Assembly (NCBI GenBank): GCA_038025085.1
Contig: CM076142.1
Span: 6,980,501 to 7,044,500, forward strand
Source: Tetragonia tetragonoides
Lineage: Eukaryota > Streptophyta > Magnoliopsida > Caryophyllales > Aizoaceae
Direction: 5' to 3'
Length of the DNA stretch: 64,000 bases
Positions 51,701-64,000 of this stretch are shown piece by piece; positions within the stretch are counted from its first letter, which is position 1; each line of letters begins with the position of its first letter. The notes beneath the pieces are model-generated. The model was not told where the DNA came from. It was given only the letters and a program-made list of their open reading frames with translations, and ran no database searches. Position numbers and translations under genes: made by a program.

Positions 51701-53650
51701 CCGGAGAAGAATACACTAGACTCCTGCCGGTACGTCACTTTTCTCTCTCCTCTCTCTCTCTCTCCTCTCTGGAAATTTACTCTGTAGCTGAACCACGCAA
51801 CTGTAAATCTCAGCCGACATTTTCGCCCATCTTCGACGATACACTCTTTTTCTCGTTTTCTCTCTCCTACGTTGATCATCGGCGCCTGAAAAACAGTCAT
51901 ATATAATCACCGGCGAGTTTACCTTTCGGTTTGTTTCTTTGTCTCTCTGTCTCTTTGCTGAGAAACCCGCCTTTTGTTTCGCTCTTTTTAGTTTTGTTAA
52001 TTGATGGTTCAATTTTGGGGATCTAGGGTTTCGTGATACTGAGAAACCCTAGATCGATAATGGAATTGCATGGAATTGAAATTTGATTGCTGTTGATTGA
52101 AACAATTAGAGAGCATTTGATATTTAGGGCTTTGTTTAGTCGTAATTGGGGTTTGGATGAGAAATTACCCAGCAAATTCCTTAACGCGGAAGCTATGAAT
52201 TGTTTACCAACTAATGGATTGATTATAGTGTAACCCAATGCACTGTCATGATTTTTTGCTAGGAGGCTTTTTGTGGCTCATCATGATTGATAGTTATACT
52301 CATTTTTCATTGATAGATAATACACTTTATACTTATACCACTCATCTGCATGTCTTAAACTTAAGCCTCCTTTACTAGGTTGAATCAAATGTAATGCAAT
52401 GCAATCATTTTGTAGAGTAAATGTGGGGTGAAAAGTGAAGGAGTGGGAGGAGAGGGATGGGAAAAGTGGGGTTGATTGCATCATTGAATGTAATCACAAT
52501 TGCTCAACTTTTCCCATGTAATGGTGATTACTTTGAGTGATGTAATCAACCTTACTTTTCCCATTTCCTTCCTTCCCCTACTTAATTTAACACCTCACAA
52601 CTACCTTATAAAATGATTGCATTGCAAGCATTTGATTGCAAGGTAGTAAACACCACCTTAATACTTTTAGCTACAGTATTTATACATTTGACTATCTTGA
52701 GGATCCCCCATCATAAATTAGTACATTTTAAGTGATGAGCTTTTACTCTTGATATATGTTCTTTAATTGTACTAAGATGGTAAGGGAAGGGACCAGTTGA
52801 GGATTACAGGTTTGGTGAGCTTGGTTGAACGATCTTCTCAACATTTTTATTGAGTTTTGTGGTAAACAAAACGTAGAAAGGGAGCGGACGAGGAGGCTGG
52901 GGAGTGGATTTCTCATTGTGGCCTAGCACACTAGGAGGAAAAGCAATGAGTATTGAGTAGTGCATGGTCTCTTCGCTAATTAAAAAACGATTCCAAAGGA
53001 ATTCATGAGACTACTGAAATGCATGAGCCTCTTTTGGTGGAATAAGACTAAATGCCCGGTCCCGATATAGGTGCTCAACTTTTTTATAGTTGAGCTATAT
53101 TACTTGGCTCAGCTACAAGTGTTGGTGTCCAGGTGTTGACTATGCCATTTTTTAGAATTTTGAGAGTTCTTGACATAAATGAAGTGTTAAGTATCCATTC
53201 CCATGTGGCCTCTGAGATCTATTCCAAAGGTCCCAGGTTTGAGTCCCCTCAGGGCCACGGGAGGTTTATATGAGTGAAGCAAAAGCTTGGATACCCATGT
53301 TATCTAAACAAAAAAGAAGAAGAAAGGGTATCCATACCCATGCAGGAGTATTCAGGATCGAATAAGGGTACTTGAGGTGAAATGTACAGTCACAGTATCG
53401 TAGCTAAGCATGTTACATTTCTGCATGACTCAACTGAATGTCAGATAAAACTGGATATATTTGTATCCCAAAATTTTTGGATATAATATTTGCTGGTCTT
53501 CATTTGGCTGGTTCCATTGTTTTCTCCTTTTTTTTTTCCTTAAACATTCTTCACTGCAATAGTTTGCTTGGTTACCCATACTAAAAGCCATTTGTCTGCT
53601 ATTTCTAACAGTGTCATCTGTAAGCTAAGGTCAAGATCCGGAAAATCTAA
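51701..53650 (+). promoter_or_regulatory. Leader region of the UBC33/34-like gene
   Basis: A CT-rich leader (51738-51770, 51855-51868) precedes DNA that resembles a long leader intron. A likely acceptor, TTTCTAACAG, ends at 53611, 40 nt before the start codon. The donor was not resolved. The region carries a SINE at 53206-53327 and otherwise no gene. Confidence 0.4.
53206..53327 (+). mobile_element. 5'-truncated tRNA-derived SINE
   Basis: A B-box-like GGTTTGAGTCC lies in the body, and the 3' end reads CCATGTTATCTAAACAAAAA, shared with the SINE at 54993. Direct repeats of 15 bp flank it, GTATCCATTCCCATG (53191-53205) and GTATCCATACCCATG (53328-53342), one mismatch. The A-box end appears missing or degenerate. 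Confidence 0.72.
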
Positions 53651-56600
53651 ATGTCTGAAAAGGGTTGTGTTAAACGGCTGCAAAAGGAGTTTAGGGCGCT
53701 GTGTAAAGTATGTTTCTTTATTCTTCGCTTCTTTTGTATCTGCTGATTGCTTTTGAACAATCTCCATTGTTGTATTAAATTATGCTGGTTTGATGTGTCA
53801 CTAGCCTCGTGCAACTCATTTATGGATCTCTCCCGGAATTCTCTCTGTCAATCTTCCTTTGCATATGATGTGTTACTTAACGTGACTTTCACTTTGGTAG
53901 GGCGGAAATATGTTCATTTTGAATTAGATCTCTGGTTTCCAAAGATTTGGTTCTCTGAGGAAAATGTGTTGGTTCTTCAGAGAATTGGGATTCCTTTGGA
54001 CCACTGAAAACTAACTTCTTTTGAAGAAAAGACTAATTTGCCCAATTGACCCCACCTCGGGGTTAGATGTTAAAATTTTAAAATCATTTTCTCGGAGGGC
54101 TAACAAAATTTCAGGGGGAGACACTAAAACAGAACAGAAAAGAATAAGTGCAGCCCATCTTGTAGACCATAATATTATTGTGCTGCCTCCTATCTGAGAC
54201 CCCGACAGTTGTTTACCGCACTATCAGTCACTGATTTTTCCGTGTCAAAACACAAGATCCTATTTGAGCGTTCATGAAGATTTCAAGCTACTTTGGCCTG
54301 TGAATTGTCAGTGTCAAGTGGCAAAGTGGCATGGTGAAATTGATGTGTGGCAGTGGTGGCAGTGCACTTTTGGACAAGACTGGGGCAGAAGGATGGGGCT
54401 GTGAGTTTGAAAGAATAGGGAGGGGAGTGAGAAAGCTGTTGACATTGTTCATGCCTGGTGGCGGAATAGTAATCTGGCTTCTTGATGATGGTGTGGTACT
54501 GTTGGCCGTTTGTTACTGTGTTGTGGGGTGATAAGACTTCCTTTGATTAAACTAGAAATGAACAAGTTAGTTTATGGAAAACATTAAGACTTTCCTTTGA
54601 TTATATCAACCGCACTAGTTTACAAGGTATGGGAATGGGTCTTGACTCTTAAGTCCTAACCAATCCCTTGACATCCCTATTAATTTCCTTTTTCATTACA
54701 TGAAGTGCCCCTTGAGTCATACTTTCCCTATATGTGGCCCAATATCATTATCATTTGACTTATCCAAATTATGTTCTTCAAATTTTCTTTTTGGTCTCCT
54801 TTATGAGACAAAAAGTAATGATCTTTCAATTATCAAAGTACCTTTATTATACATTCATATATTGTCTTGATGTCTCTCGTGAGTTGTCAGACTCCCGCTT
54901 AAAGCAAGCAAGGTGATTTAGATGGTACAGAATATTGTCACTTTGGTTCGATTAACAGAGAACAGTTGAATGAGACCTTCCCTTGCGGGCGTTTTTATTT
55001 TTAGATAACATGGTTGACCGGGCTTTGCCCGATTACTCCCATGGGCTCTGAAGTTAACGACTAGGAAAACCTCCAGTGGCCTTGAGGAGGCTCGAACTTG
55101 GGACTTGTGGAACAAATGTCAGAGGTCTCACCAGCTGAGCTACCCAGGGTTTCTTGCAGGCGTTGTTTTGCCATTAGCTTTTAGCAAAGTTTTCTTTCAC
55201 CCTGCCAAACATAGCCTTGCTTCACTACCACTTATACGTACCCCCCCCCCCCCCCCCCAAAACCCTAAAAATAATCTCTCTCAAAATCATGTGACTTCCC
55301 CTTTCTGTATTTTTTAATACTGGAGCTGAGTATGTTTTTGGATTCGCAGGAGCCTGTACCCCATATTATTGCTCGCCCTTCTCCAAACGACATTCTCGAA
55401 TGGCGTAAGTTTTGCTTCAACAGTTTTTTCTTTTAAAACAAGAGTAGCTTATAATGTGTACATGGTGACGCTCTAGTTTAATTTTCTGTTGATATACATA
55501 TCATTATGCTTCTTGACACTTATTGTTGGATGTACTATGTTATTTCTCACATGGGGTAGGCTTATGTTGGTCTGAGTTGCTCTCTTAGGGATCCAAAGAA
55601 TTTTATGCAAATATCGTCGAAGTTAGGGGAAGTAAAACATGTGGTAGGCTTTATCAAACTTGCATGATGATTCCTGATACTTGTATTTTTTTAAGGACTC
55701 GTTGAGCTGTAGTATTTCGGATATGTTGATCGATTGGCAATGAAATAAAAATGTATTATGTTGTGACTTGCATGATTATATTTGTTGGAACTATGTTATG
55801 GTAGATGTCAACCAAATTAGTTCCTAGAACAAGTTCACTTTGTTGCTTTCGACTTGAATTTGCAGAACATAGCAATTAACTATGTTGGAGCTCTTTGCTC
55901 TTGGGTCATAATGAGAAACATCCCCAATGGCAGTCTGTGCTGAACCTGTTTATTAAATTTTGAAGTCGTTGCTTACTGAATTGGATTATGTGGAGTAAAT
56001 ACTGTATTGTATCCTTGGAACTTGAAATAATATGAAGGAGATAGCTTGTGTTGCTGTTGTTGTCATCTTGTTCTTAACTTGCATGGAGGTTTTGACCGTG
56101 AAATTTTAATTTCAGATTATGTACTGGAGGGAAGTGAAGGAACACCTTTTGCAGGTTTGTCCTTTCTTGAAATTATTTGTAGTGTTCAATTGGCATATGT
56201 TTGGCTGATAAGATCTATTTGGTGTTTGGATCATGCTGTTCCTTGATTTCTCAATATTTTGACTTGTTTTACAAAGGTGGATATTATTATGGAAAGATCA
56301 AGTTTCCTCCAGATTATCCATTTAAGCCTCCAGGCATCAGGTATTTGAGTAGTTTAACTTCAAATACCTGTTGATTTTGTGTTAGCTTCTTTGCCCTGTT
56401 CATAGCATAAAGTTCTGCCCCTTAACATCTTTCGTTCTGAGCAGCATGACAACTCCTAATGGCCGGTTTATGACTCAAAAGAAAATTTGCTTATCTATGA
56501 GTGATTGTAAGTTTTTTGGCTTTTATCTTTTTATTTTCAGTTTCAGTTTATCTGCATTTTTCTTTTGGATAATGATTTTTGTCACCTATTGATTGCATTA

Positions 56601-58493
56601 TTTTCTTTTTTACAGTTCACCCAGAGAGTTGGAATCCAATGTGGTCAGTGTCAAGGTAAGAAAACGTGCTTTAGCCAGAATATTTCTTAATGCTGTGATT
56701 CTTCTGTTTCACTTTACCTTGAGAGGAAATTGGTTCAGGCGCAGATGAGACCTTATTTGAAATTCAATTGGTTTTGGAATGGCAACATCATATGTTATGA
56801 CTTCCGTGTCAGTGCCGAGTAGTTAATTTATTTGTTACACATTGAAGCTTGTGCGTCCTGGTTAAAGCGGTGAAGTTACATCAATCAAGTTGACCCTGGA
56901 CTCATCACAATCTTCCTTTTATCTTTAGTCTTCTGCATGAAAGTGACTTTGTTTTTGGTTTCTAGAATAATTTCGTCTCACTGCACTGATCACACTATGT
57001 TTTGGTTGCAGTATTCTTACTGGGCTACTCTCGTTTATGGTGAGTTTCTACTTGCCAGCTGACTAATTATTGTTGCTGCTTAATGCTTTTGTACTTTCTG
57101 TCTGCTCAAGTGCTCATGTCTTCAATTGTTTTCACTATTTCGAGATTAAAGAAAAAGAAAGAAATCCTAGTGTGTCATTTTGCATTGTCTTCCATTACTT
57201 ACTTGACCAGTCTGGTTATGCAATTACTGTCTGTTGACATTTGAGTCTTCCTTTTATCTTGCAGATGGACAACAGTCCTACAACAGGGAGTGTTACAACA
57301 ACTGTGGCTGAGAAACACCGTTTAGCAAAGGCTTCACTTGCTTTCAATTGTAAAAAGTGAGTGCAATGTAGCTTGTTATTGATTTTTTTTTTCTTTCTTA
57401 ATATCTTTGCCAAAAGCATTGGGCCTCTTCTTTCATGTAGCTAGTTTATGCACTTCTGTTCACTTGGTGTTTTTCTCAATACATGCTCACTATTCACTTT
57501 TTAGTTAGAACATGGCACCTGTCCTTACTCGAAAATCTTGTTAGTGAGAAAACACAATGAAATCCATCTAACCTCTCTGAGGATTTGATCTTGGGCATCT
57601 CATTATACTGTTGCTTCCTAAGGCAGACTTCTCATTCAATGTGACTGCGTTTAGTTGTGCATCCAGCACACTTTGGTATGAATCATAGATTTCTGCAAGG
57701 CTCCGATTCACCCAATACTCATCCCAGTTAGCTCATTATACAGTTGCTTCGTAAGCCAGACATCTCATTCAATTTGGAAGCATAGTTGTGCATCTAGTGC
57801 ACTTTTGTATGAATGACAGCTTTCTTTAAGGCTTCCTATTCACCTAATCTTGGATTGTAAAAGTACTCCCCTAAAACTGTTGGGCAAATGCCCAACTGTT
57901 AGTACCCTCCAAATTTCCTTCACAAGGCAACTGGGGAATCCAAGGCTTTAATTTGGGATGTCAAGGGTTGTAGCCTTATAGGTGCTAACTTCCAAAATGT
58001 CCACTGAATTCCCAAGTAATGCCTAGGTAACAGACTAACAGTAATAGGCTATACCTCACACCTAATAGCATGTTTGGCTGTACCATTTGCATCTTGTTCT
58101 CGGATGGTAACCTATGTCCCTATCAATTAGGAAGGATCCTATAGTGCATGGGAAGTGTTGATTTGTTGGCTGATTTTCCTCGTGTTTGGTTTTTGCAATT
58201 TGTGTGTATGCAGCGTGACTTTCAGGAAAATCTTTCCTGAGTACGTGGAGAAGTACAACCAGCAGCTAGCTGAGCAGGTTCAGTTAGAGGTGTCATCAGC
58301 ACCTTCTCGAGAAGATAATTCCTCATCACCTAAGGTGGAGAGACCCGGAAATAATGTGCAAGAAAACTTGGCTAAAGCAGAAGCCGAGAAGGACAGAAGA
58401 ATTAACAGGAGGCAATCAATCCCAACATGGATGCTGTTGTTGCTGGTTTCTATCTTTGGCCTGGTCATGGCTTTGCCCCTTCTCCAACCTTGA
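53651..58493 (+). CDS. UBC34: Tail-anchored ER ubiquitin-conjugating enzyme E2, UBC33/34-like (Ubc6 type)
   Basis: Nine exons: 53651-53707, 55350-55404, 56116-56154, 56277-56340, 56445-56506, 56616-56655, 57012-57039, 57265-57356 and 58214-58493. Phases agree and give 238 residues. The protein starts MSEKGCVKRLQKEFRALCK. The E2 fold shows ARPSPNDILEWHYVLEGSEG, GGYYYGKIKFPPDYPFKPPG and GRFMTQKKICLSMSDFHPES, with the catalytic cysteine at about residue 87 in the Ubc6/UBE2J-type context that lacks the usual HPN. A polar linker leads to a C-terminal membrane segment (IPTWMLLLLVSIFGLVMALP, 215-234), making it a tail-anchored ER protein. This E2 class works in ER-associated degradation. UBC33 and UBC34 are close paralogs, so the symbol is family-level. 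Intron 1 carries a SINE. Confidence 0.95.
54993..55152 (-). mobile_element. tRNA-derived SINE in intron 1 of the E2 gene
   Basis: Read on the minus strand it begins GGGTAGCTCAGCTGGTGAGA (polymerase III A box) and has AAGTTCGAGCC (B box) about 40 nt later, as in a tRNA. A non-tRNA body follows, then CCATGTTATCTAAAAATAAA. Direct repeats CTTGCGGGCGT (54982-54992) and CTTGCAGGCGT (55153-55163) flank it. The tail lies at the low-coordinate end. It is not a functional tRNA gene: the acceptor and anticodon arms do not fold as a cloverleaf. Confidence 0.85.
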
Positions 58494-60429
58494 CACCACT
58501 CCTGGATTCAGTGTACCTAACTGGAAAAATCTTCAATGTGAGAAGTTTTAGATGTGAATGTAATGGTGTCGTATTTTTGACATTCAAATTTACCTTTACT
58601 GGTGGGTCACTGATTCGATGTCGTGTGTGGTGTACTTGAAAACAAAAGAAATACTTGTACAGTTTAGTGAAATGTGCTTCTCTTTCTCTTCAACCGTGTG
58701 TTTTCTTCATTACCTAAATGTGCTTTTGATCTTATAGGTTTTTATTTTAGAATAATGTAGTATTTTTCGGTTTCATAGTGATTGTCATAGTTTATTTTTC
58801 TGTCAGGAAATAATGATCTTATTTAGTACTTTAGAAATTGTTTGAAAATTATAAATAACTTTCTTAAATCGTTGTACATTATATAGACAATTTCTTGTTC
58901 GTTGAATACATAATCTCATTAGACAACTTTTTGTTGATAAGAAAAAAGACTGGTAATTGTATTGCTTGGGGAGCAATAGTTTTTGAATAGTGAAACAACT
59001 TGCCAGTTACAAACTCCCCCATTCCATGTACAAAGAACTTCATGTAGAAAGTCCATATGAGTTTTTGTGCTATACTAGCTTTTTGTATTTTTTTAATATT
59101 TATTTGTTGGTTTAATTAATTTTTTTAGTGTAACTTAATTAAATTTGTGAATTACAGTATAATTTAAAGTAGTATTTTTTTTGTAAGTTAGTATCATCAA
59201 GTGTCTCTATATATCGCAAGTTCTATCTTGGTTATTTCAAATGAGAGATTTAAAAAAAATTGTGAAAATATCTTTTTTTTTTATGAGTGTCTGTGTATTT
59301 GTACTTTATTGTAGGTTATTTTAATATAATCTTGTGTATGCGTAGAAAAGGGTAGTTTTGATCATATTATGTTTGAGAAGATGTTTTTAATCAAGAAACG
59401 AGAAATTTGTTATTCACTTCTACCGTAAGCCACCAACCGTTGAAAGAACTTTAATTAGTCTTATGCTCTGTTCTCGTCAACGAAATGACGCGGGACGGTG
59501 AGGAACGGAACAGAGCGGAGTGGAACGGATAATTCAAAAAAAATGTGAGACAAAATAAAGTACAGAATGCGAAACGGAATGACACGGAATAGAATGGAAC
59601 AGATTGGAACGGAACGGAATACAGCATGTAAACGACGAAAATAACAAGGTCTTAGTGTGTAAATTTGGGAAGACAGAGGAATTAATTGTTAAGTCAATAC
59701 AATCTACATGTGAATTGAACAAATGAAAATATTTGCAATGTTGTCTGTATGTGGCATCTTCTCTTTATTTGCATGTAGTTGTTAAATGTGATTTTACATT
59801 TCACTCCAATTTTTTCGCTGAAACATTAGCTCTTACATTTGTCATGTTACGCATATCATTTAGCTATCTATCATTCTACTTACATGTGATAATGTCTATA
59901 CGTGTATATAAAGAGATTATTACTTCGAAGTATTATAGTAGTAGCAAAAGGTTATCATAGAAAACAATCCACATAAAATTCCATCTAGCACGATTTGGAT
60001 CCGTTAACAAAGAGAGTAATGCAAAAGAAAGATTGATATGACAATATTTCTGGCAATAAGAAAGATTGATGTGACAATATTTCTGGCAATATGTCTTTTG
60101 TGAGGCTGCCTCTATATTCAAGCATGACGTAAGCATGATGTCATGCTGGTATGACTTATGAGTGACCTCACCTTGAGATCGCCTCATACGAGCTTTTGTG
60201 TATTTCCTGGAAGTTTCATTTGTTCGTATAATTCTGGTAAAAAAACTAAAGTTGGGCTTGAACTTCCGAAAATACCTCTATTTTTTTTCCACAAAATTGT
60301 CAAAAGTTTGGGCTATAATTCGGGCTTAGCCCAGCCGTGGACAGTAGTACTCCGTAAACCAGTAACACTTCCTTCGAACGGAACGCCCATGTCTTCTCCG
60401 AAGCCGGTGATGCTTTTGCTCTTTCAACT
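58494..60429. other. Intergenic AT-rich DNA after the E2 gene
   Basis: Starts with the E2 3' UTR. No gene is supported. It contains a direct duplication of 33 bp (GAAAGATTGATATGACAATA...) at 60027-60092, and a GGAACGGAA-rich degenerate stretch at 59490-59625. Confidence 0.45.
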
Positions 60430-62396
60430 CTAACACCACCTCTCTCTCTCTCTCTCCTCTTCAAATCCCCTAGTTTAGTGGGTAATTTCCAGGTGAGCTT
60501 CTGGTCTTCGTTCAATTTGTATTGATATAAAATGTTATTTCTAGAATTAAATTTACTCATCTTTTGCAATTCCCTCGGATCTCACATAATTTATCTCAAT
60601 TTTTTTCGCAATTAAGCATTTGAGATTTGTATTTATGCTGCCCAATATTGCAATTGATGAATTGTAAAAGTGCCATGAATGGGCGAGGGTTTTTTCTAGC
60701 AGGGTAAACTTAGATTGAAAAAAAAAAAGTGTAATTTGTTAGCTTCTAATTAAGAATGATTATTTGAGTTCTGTTTTTGATTAATTAGTTTCTGTTTGGC
60801 AAAGGTTATGCTTAAGCACAATGTATAGATTAATACCCTCTTTAATTAGGTCTTGTGTGCTGTTGTAGAGCTGAGAATTTCACTTTTTATAATGGTTGAT
60901 GTGAAAGTTTGCTCTTCATTTGGCTACTTCTCTTGTAGAATGAGTAAGCTGGTGGAAATAATAAATAAATTTTGGCTCCATTAAAGGCAGCTGAACAAAA
61001 CTAGAAAAGCAAGTGAGAAAAAAATAGGGCTAAACTTAAAGAACTTGCTAAAGGATAACCTTAGCGATAGAAACTTTAGAAACGTCTTTGTGTTGGTAGT
61101 AAGCATATTTCGTGAAGGGAATCGTGTAACTGATGGAGGACTCAACTTGGGTCATGCTAATACTGGTTCTCTTAATCATGAGTGTCTTTCTTGTTCGAGA
61201 ATTTTTTTAATAAAGAGTAGTTTTGGGCAAATTAAGGTATGAAAATGTAGTTTTAGGGTAAATTTTCAATTTACACTGTTCTGTCTTGTACTCATTAATT
61301 AGATATCGTTTATTGGTTTGGGAGTTATGAAAAGTAACTTAAAGATTTTTGTTTTGTGAACTATTGAAATTTATCAGGGATTTTTGTTTATCCAGGGAAT
61401 TTTGGATTGTTCAAATGAGAATTCTGTATACTTGTTTTCCTGTTGATTTTATGAAACTTTGGATTCCTTTGTAAATGTTGCATATTTTTGTATGTAAAAA
61501 ATGATAATTGTGTTGATCTTGATCGTTTAGCTTGAATGCTTGAAAGTTTGCTCTTCATTTGGCTACTTCTCTTGTAGAATGAGTAAGCTAGTGGAAAAAA
61601 TAAATTAATTTTTTGGCTCTATTAAAGGCAGCTGAACAAAACTAGAAAAGCAAGTGAGAAAAAAAAATAGGGCTAAATTTAAAGAACTTGCTAAAGGATA
61701 ACCTTAGTGATAGAAAGTTTAGAAACTTCTTTGTGTTTGGTAGTAAGCATATTTCGTGAAGGGAATCGTGTAACTGATGGATCGGTTCATGCTAATACTG
61801 GTTCTCTTTATTTATCATGAGTGTCTTTCTTGTTCGACAATTTTCTTAAATAAAGAGTAGTTTTGGGCAAATTGAGGTATGAAAATGTAGTTTTGGGGTA
61901 AAATTTCAATTTACACTGTTCTGTCTTGTACTCATTAATTAGATATCGTTTATTGGTTGGGGAGTTATGCATAGTAACTTAAAGATTTTGTTTTGGTGAA
62001 CTATTGAAATTTATTAGGGATTTTGTTTATCAGAGGGAATTCTGTATACTTGTTTTTCTGTTGATTATGAAAATCTGGATTTCTTTGTAAATATTGCATA
62101 TTTTTGTATGTGTACAGTGATAATTGTGTTGATCTTGATCGTTTAGCTTGAATGTTTGATCTGAAAGTTAGCCAAAGACCGAATTTTTTTTATTGACCGT
62201 ACAATATTCCCTGTAGTTTTTTATGTGATAGATTTGTCTCCTACATCACTACTCTTCATTCTTAATGGTTTGTGTTATAATGTAATAATTCTTGTACGTG
62301 GTAACTGATGGAAAATGTTTTCGGTTAGTTATTCAGGAAATTGGTAAAAACCTTTGTTATCATTCAGGAAGACTAAAAGTTTGACTGTAAAGATCA
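60430..62396 (+). promoter_or_regulatory. Leader exon and long leader intron of the CHERP-like gene
   Basis: A CT-microsatellite leader (60441-60460) ends at the donor TTTCCAG|GTGAGC (exon end about 60493). The ATG is at 62397, so a leader intron of nearly 1.9 kb is likely. The acceptor was not firmly placed. A direct duplication of about 630 bp fills most of this intron. Confidence 0.5.
60904..62163. repeat. Tandem duplication of about 630 bp inside the leader intron
   Basis: Copy 1 spans about 60904-61543 and copy 2 about 61544-62163. Both start GAAAGTTTGCTCTTCATTTG and both end near TTGATCTTGATCGTTTAGCT. They differ by scattered substitutions and small deletions, for example loss of about 15 nt near 61780 in copy 2. 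No open frame is conserved between them. Confidence 0.9.
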
Positions 62397-64000
62397 ATGG
62401 ATCGTCAGCCACATGATTATGCTGCTGCGATGGCATTTGCTCAGCAGCAGCAACAGGCTGCAAATATGCCTGGACAACAGTATGGGTTTCATGCACAACA
62501 TCAACAGTTTCCTCCTTCGGTCCATGGTCCTCCATTTCTACTTCCACACCCATCTGTCCAACAGTACCCTTTCCAACGTCAGCAGCAACTTCATCCTCAC
62601 CCTCATCTTCTCCATCTTCAGCAGCAGCAAAAGCCTCCGCCAGCTTTTCCACCTCATATGCCTCCTCACCTCTCACCTCCTCCTTTTCCCGGCGGCGCTT
62701 ATGACTCTTCCCCGCCTCCAGTTCCCCCTCCTCCGGATCCTGAGTTGCAAAAGCGTATTGACAAGCTTGTTGAGTATGTTGCCAAAAATGGCCCAGAGTT
62801 TGAAGCAATGGTATGTGAAAAGGAACATGGCAACCCAGCTTACAGTTTCTTGTTTGGAGGTGAGGGTCATGGATACTACCGCTATAAGCTATGTTTATTT
62901 ACCCGGCCTCCTGGACCTTTTGGTGCCCCTTTCCCTTCTTCTATGTCTGTGATGCATCCACCACAGATGAATCCTACGGGGGCTTCTGGTCCAATGATGG
63001 GCACACCTCAAATGCACCAACCTCCCTTTCCACAATATTATGATCAGCAGCAATCTCATTCTCAGTCTTACTTGGGTCACAGTCGACCAGATTATGACCA
63101 TCCATCCAAGTCGTTCAGAGGTATCTCTGGTCCACTTCCTCCCGATGTTGCAATGGAGTTGCACAATGTGCTTGGCAACCTCACTGGTACCAAGGAATCA
63201 ATTAAAGGTGCGAAAGCCTGGTTTATGCAAAGGTCTCCGTTTGCAGCTGCTTTAGCTGAGGCATTGAGAGAGAGGGTTTTTGCTTTAGAAGACTCTGAGA
63301 AGCTATTGCACATTGTCTATCTTGCTAATGACATTCTGTTTGACAGGTACTTGCTTCTGATACTAATTATTACCGAAATTCTGACTATGGCTCCTGAGCC
63401 TTAAAATATGATGTGTGTTAGATTTTCATAGTTAGTGAACTTTCTTCTTTGATCTTAATCATATCGATGTTCCCATTTGTTTATTAGATATATTCAAGTC
63501 TTCTTGATATGATGCTTTGTAGCTTATAAAGCCATAAAACTAGAATGACCGCCATATTGCATCTGCTATTCTGTTGCTTATTATGTCTATTTATGTTGCC
63601 GCTTCCATTAAGTTCCTTACTGCTGTGTTAGCTATTTTGATTTCTGCATCTATCTTTTTCCCTCTCTCTTCCAAAAGGAAAAAAGAATTTATTTAGTTTC
63701 TTATTAATGTTATTAGACCTTTACAGGTACTTGCTACACCAAATTTAAGGAAAAAAAAAAGAGTTAAATATCATTCCTTTTTGTTTCCGCAATGTGATGT
63801 ACAATTTCACCTAATCTTTCCAGGATTTTTTTTCTTTGGATTGCAAAACAATCACTCCTATTGTTGATTGGATATCAGTAACATGTTTTCTCCGTGTGAT
63901 GTCCCTTGCCCTCTTTTTTACTCTGCTTGTTTCTTGACCTTGATTTTTGGAATTCACAGCTTCCAGCGTCGTCTTAATCCTCATGAACTCGATAATGAGG
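62397..64000 (+). CDS. CHERP-like SURP/CID domain RNA-processing protein (5' part)
   Basis: Exon 1 is 62397-63346 (phase 2) and exon 2 starts at 63960 and runs off the window. The first 110 residues are Gln- and Pro-rich. A SURP (SWAP) module follows at about 114-165: [20 protein letters not shown] with [21 protein letters not shown] Pro/Met/Gln linker leads to a CID (RPR) domain from about 246: [32 protein letters not shown] and [15 protein letters not shown], continuing in exon 2 as [14 protein letters not shown]. This domain order matches animal CHERP and its plant relative (At4g31200-type), U2 snRNP-associated factors in pre-mRNA splicing. The C-terminal portion, usually a G-patch in this family, lies outside the window. 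Confidence 0.9.

Noticed and set aside
55085..55150. tRNA gene on the minus strand
   Set aside because: A and B boxes are present, but the sequence does not fold into a cloverleaf, lacks a clear anticodon arm, and is followed by a SINE body and tail with target duplications.
62329..62808. 159-codon minus-strand frame, acidic and Glu-rich
   Set aside because: Mirror of the Pro/Gln-rich repeat coding of the CHERP-like exon; the + strand frame has SURP and CID domains.

Overview
The window is nuclear DNA of a flowering plant, most likely a eudicot. It has spliced genes with GT-AG introns, AT-rich intergenic DNA, plant-specific families (a PLS-class PPR protein, a remorin, a pectinesterase with an inhibitor pro-region, an ER-anchored Ubc6-type E2) and a dense mix of plant transposons. 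I cannot name the species from the sequence.

Layout. 1-94: last codons of a truncated + strand gene. 1022-1468 (-): small two-exon conserved gene. 4467-6509 (-): intronless PPR gene resembling At1g77010. 6890-7225: GC-rich minisatellite. 8150-10450: tandem array with a period near 313 bp. 11114-14642 (+): five-exon remorin. 16914-22870 (-): fifteen-exon mitochondrial-type alanine aminotransferase. 23269-24291: non-autonomous TIR element with a perfect 9-bp target duplication. 25322-29264 (-): pro-region pectin methylesterase. 29841-36315: complete 6.5-kb Mutator-like element (MULE). It carries a plant mobile domain (PMD) gene facing a transposase gene followed by an OTU-protease reading frame, all broken by point lesions. 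37997-47112 (+): ten coding exons of a Pumilio/Nop9-like gene (APUM23), whose introns hold two Stowaway MITEs and a 1.48-kb palindromic retroelement derivative. 47614-47820 and 49768-49977 (-): tandem pair of secreted-peptide precursor genes with a shared promoter module. 53651-58493 (+): UBC33/34-like tail-anchored E2. 62397 to the window end (+): 5' part of a CHERP-like SURP/CID splicing-factor gene.

Context. The genes have unrelated housekeeping, cell-wall and signalling roles and do not form a pathway. The order AlaAT - APUM23 - UBC34 is informative. In Arabidopsis, AlaAT2 and APUM23 (At1g72330, At1g72320) are adjacent in one duplicated block and UBC34 and AlaAT1 (At1g17280, At1g17290) in its sister block. 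This window appears to keep the unfractionated ancestral order, expanded by the pectinesterase, the MULE and the peptide genes.

Strongest candidates for something new: the tandem peptide genes with an invariant C-terminus and a 25-bp identical promoter element; the TG...CA palindromic retroelement; and the PMD/transposase/OTU MULE, whose terminal repeats hold arrays of 33-bp palindromic units and probably the first exons of both genes. Exon boundaries were derived by hand from splice sites, reading phase and family similarity; no alignment or transcript data were available.
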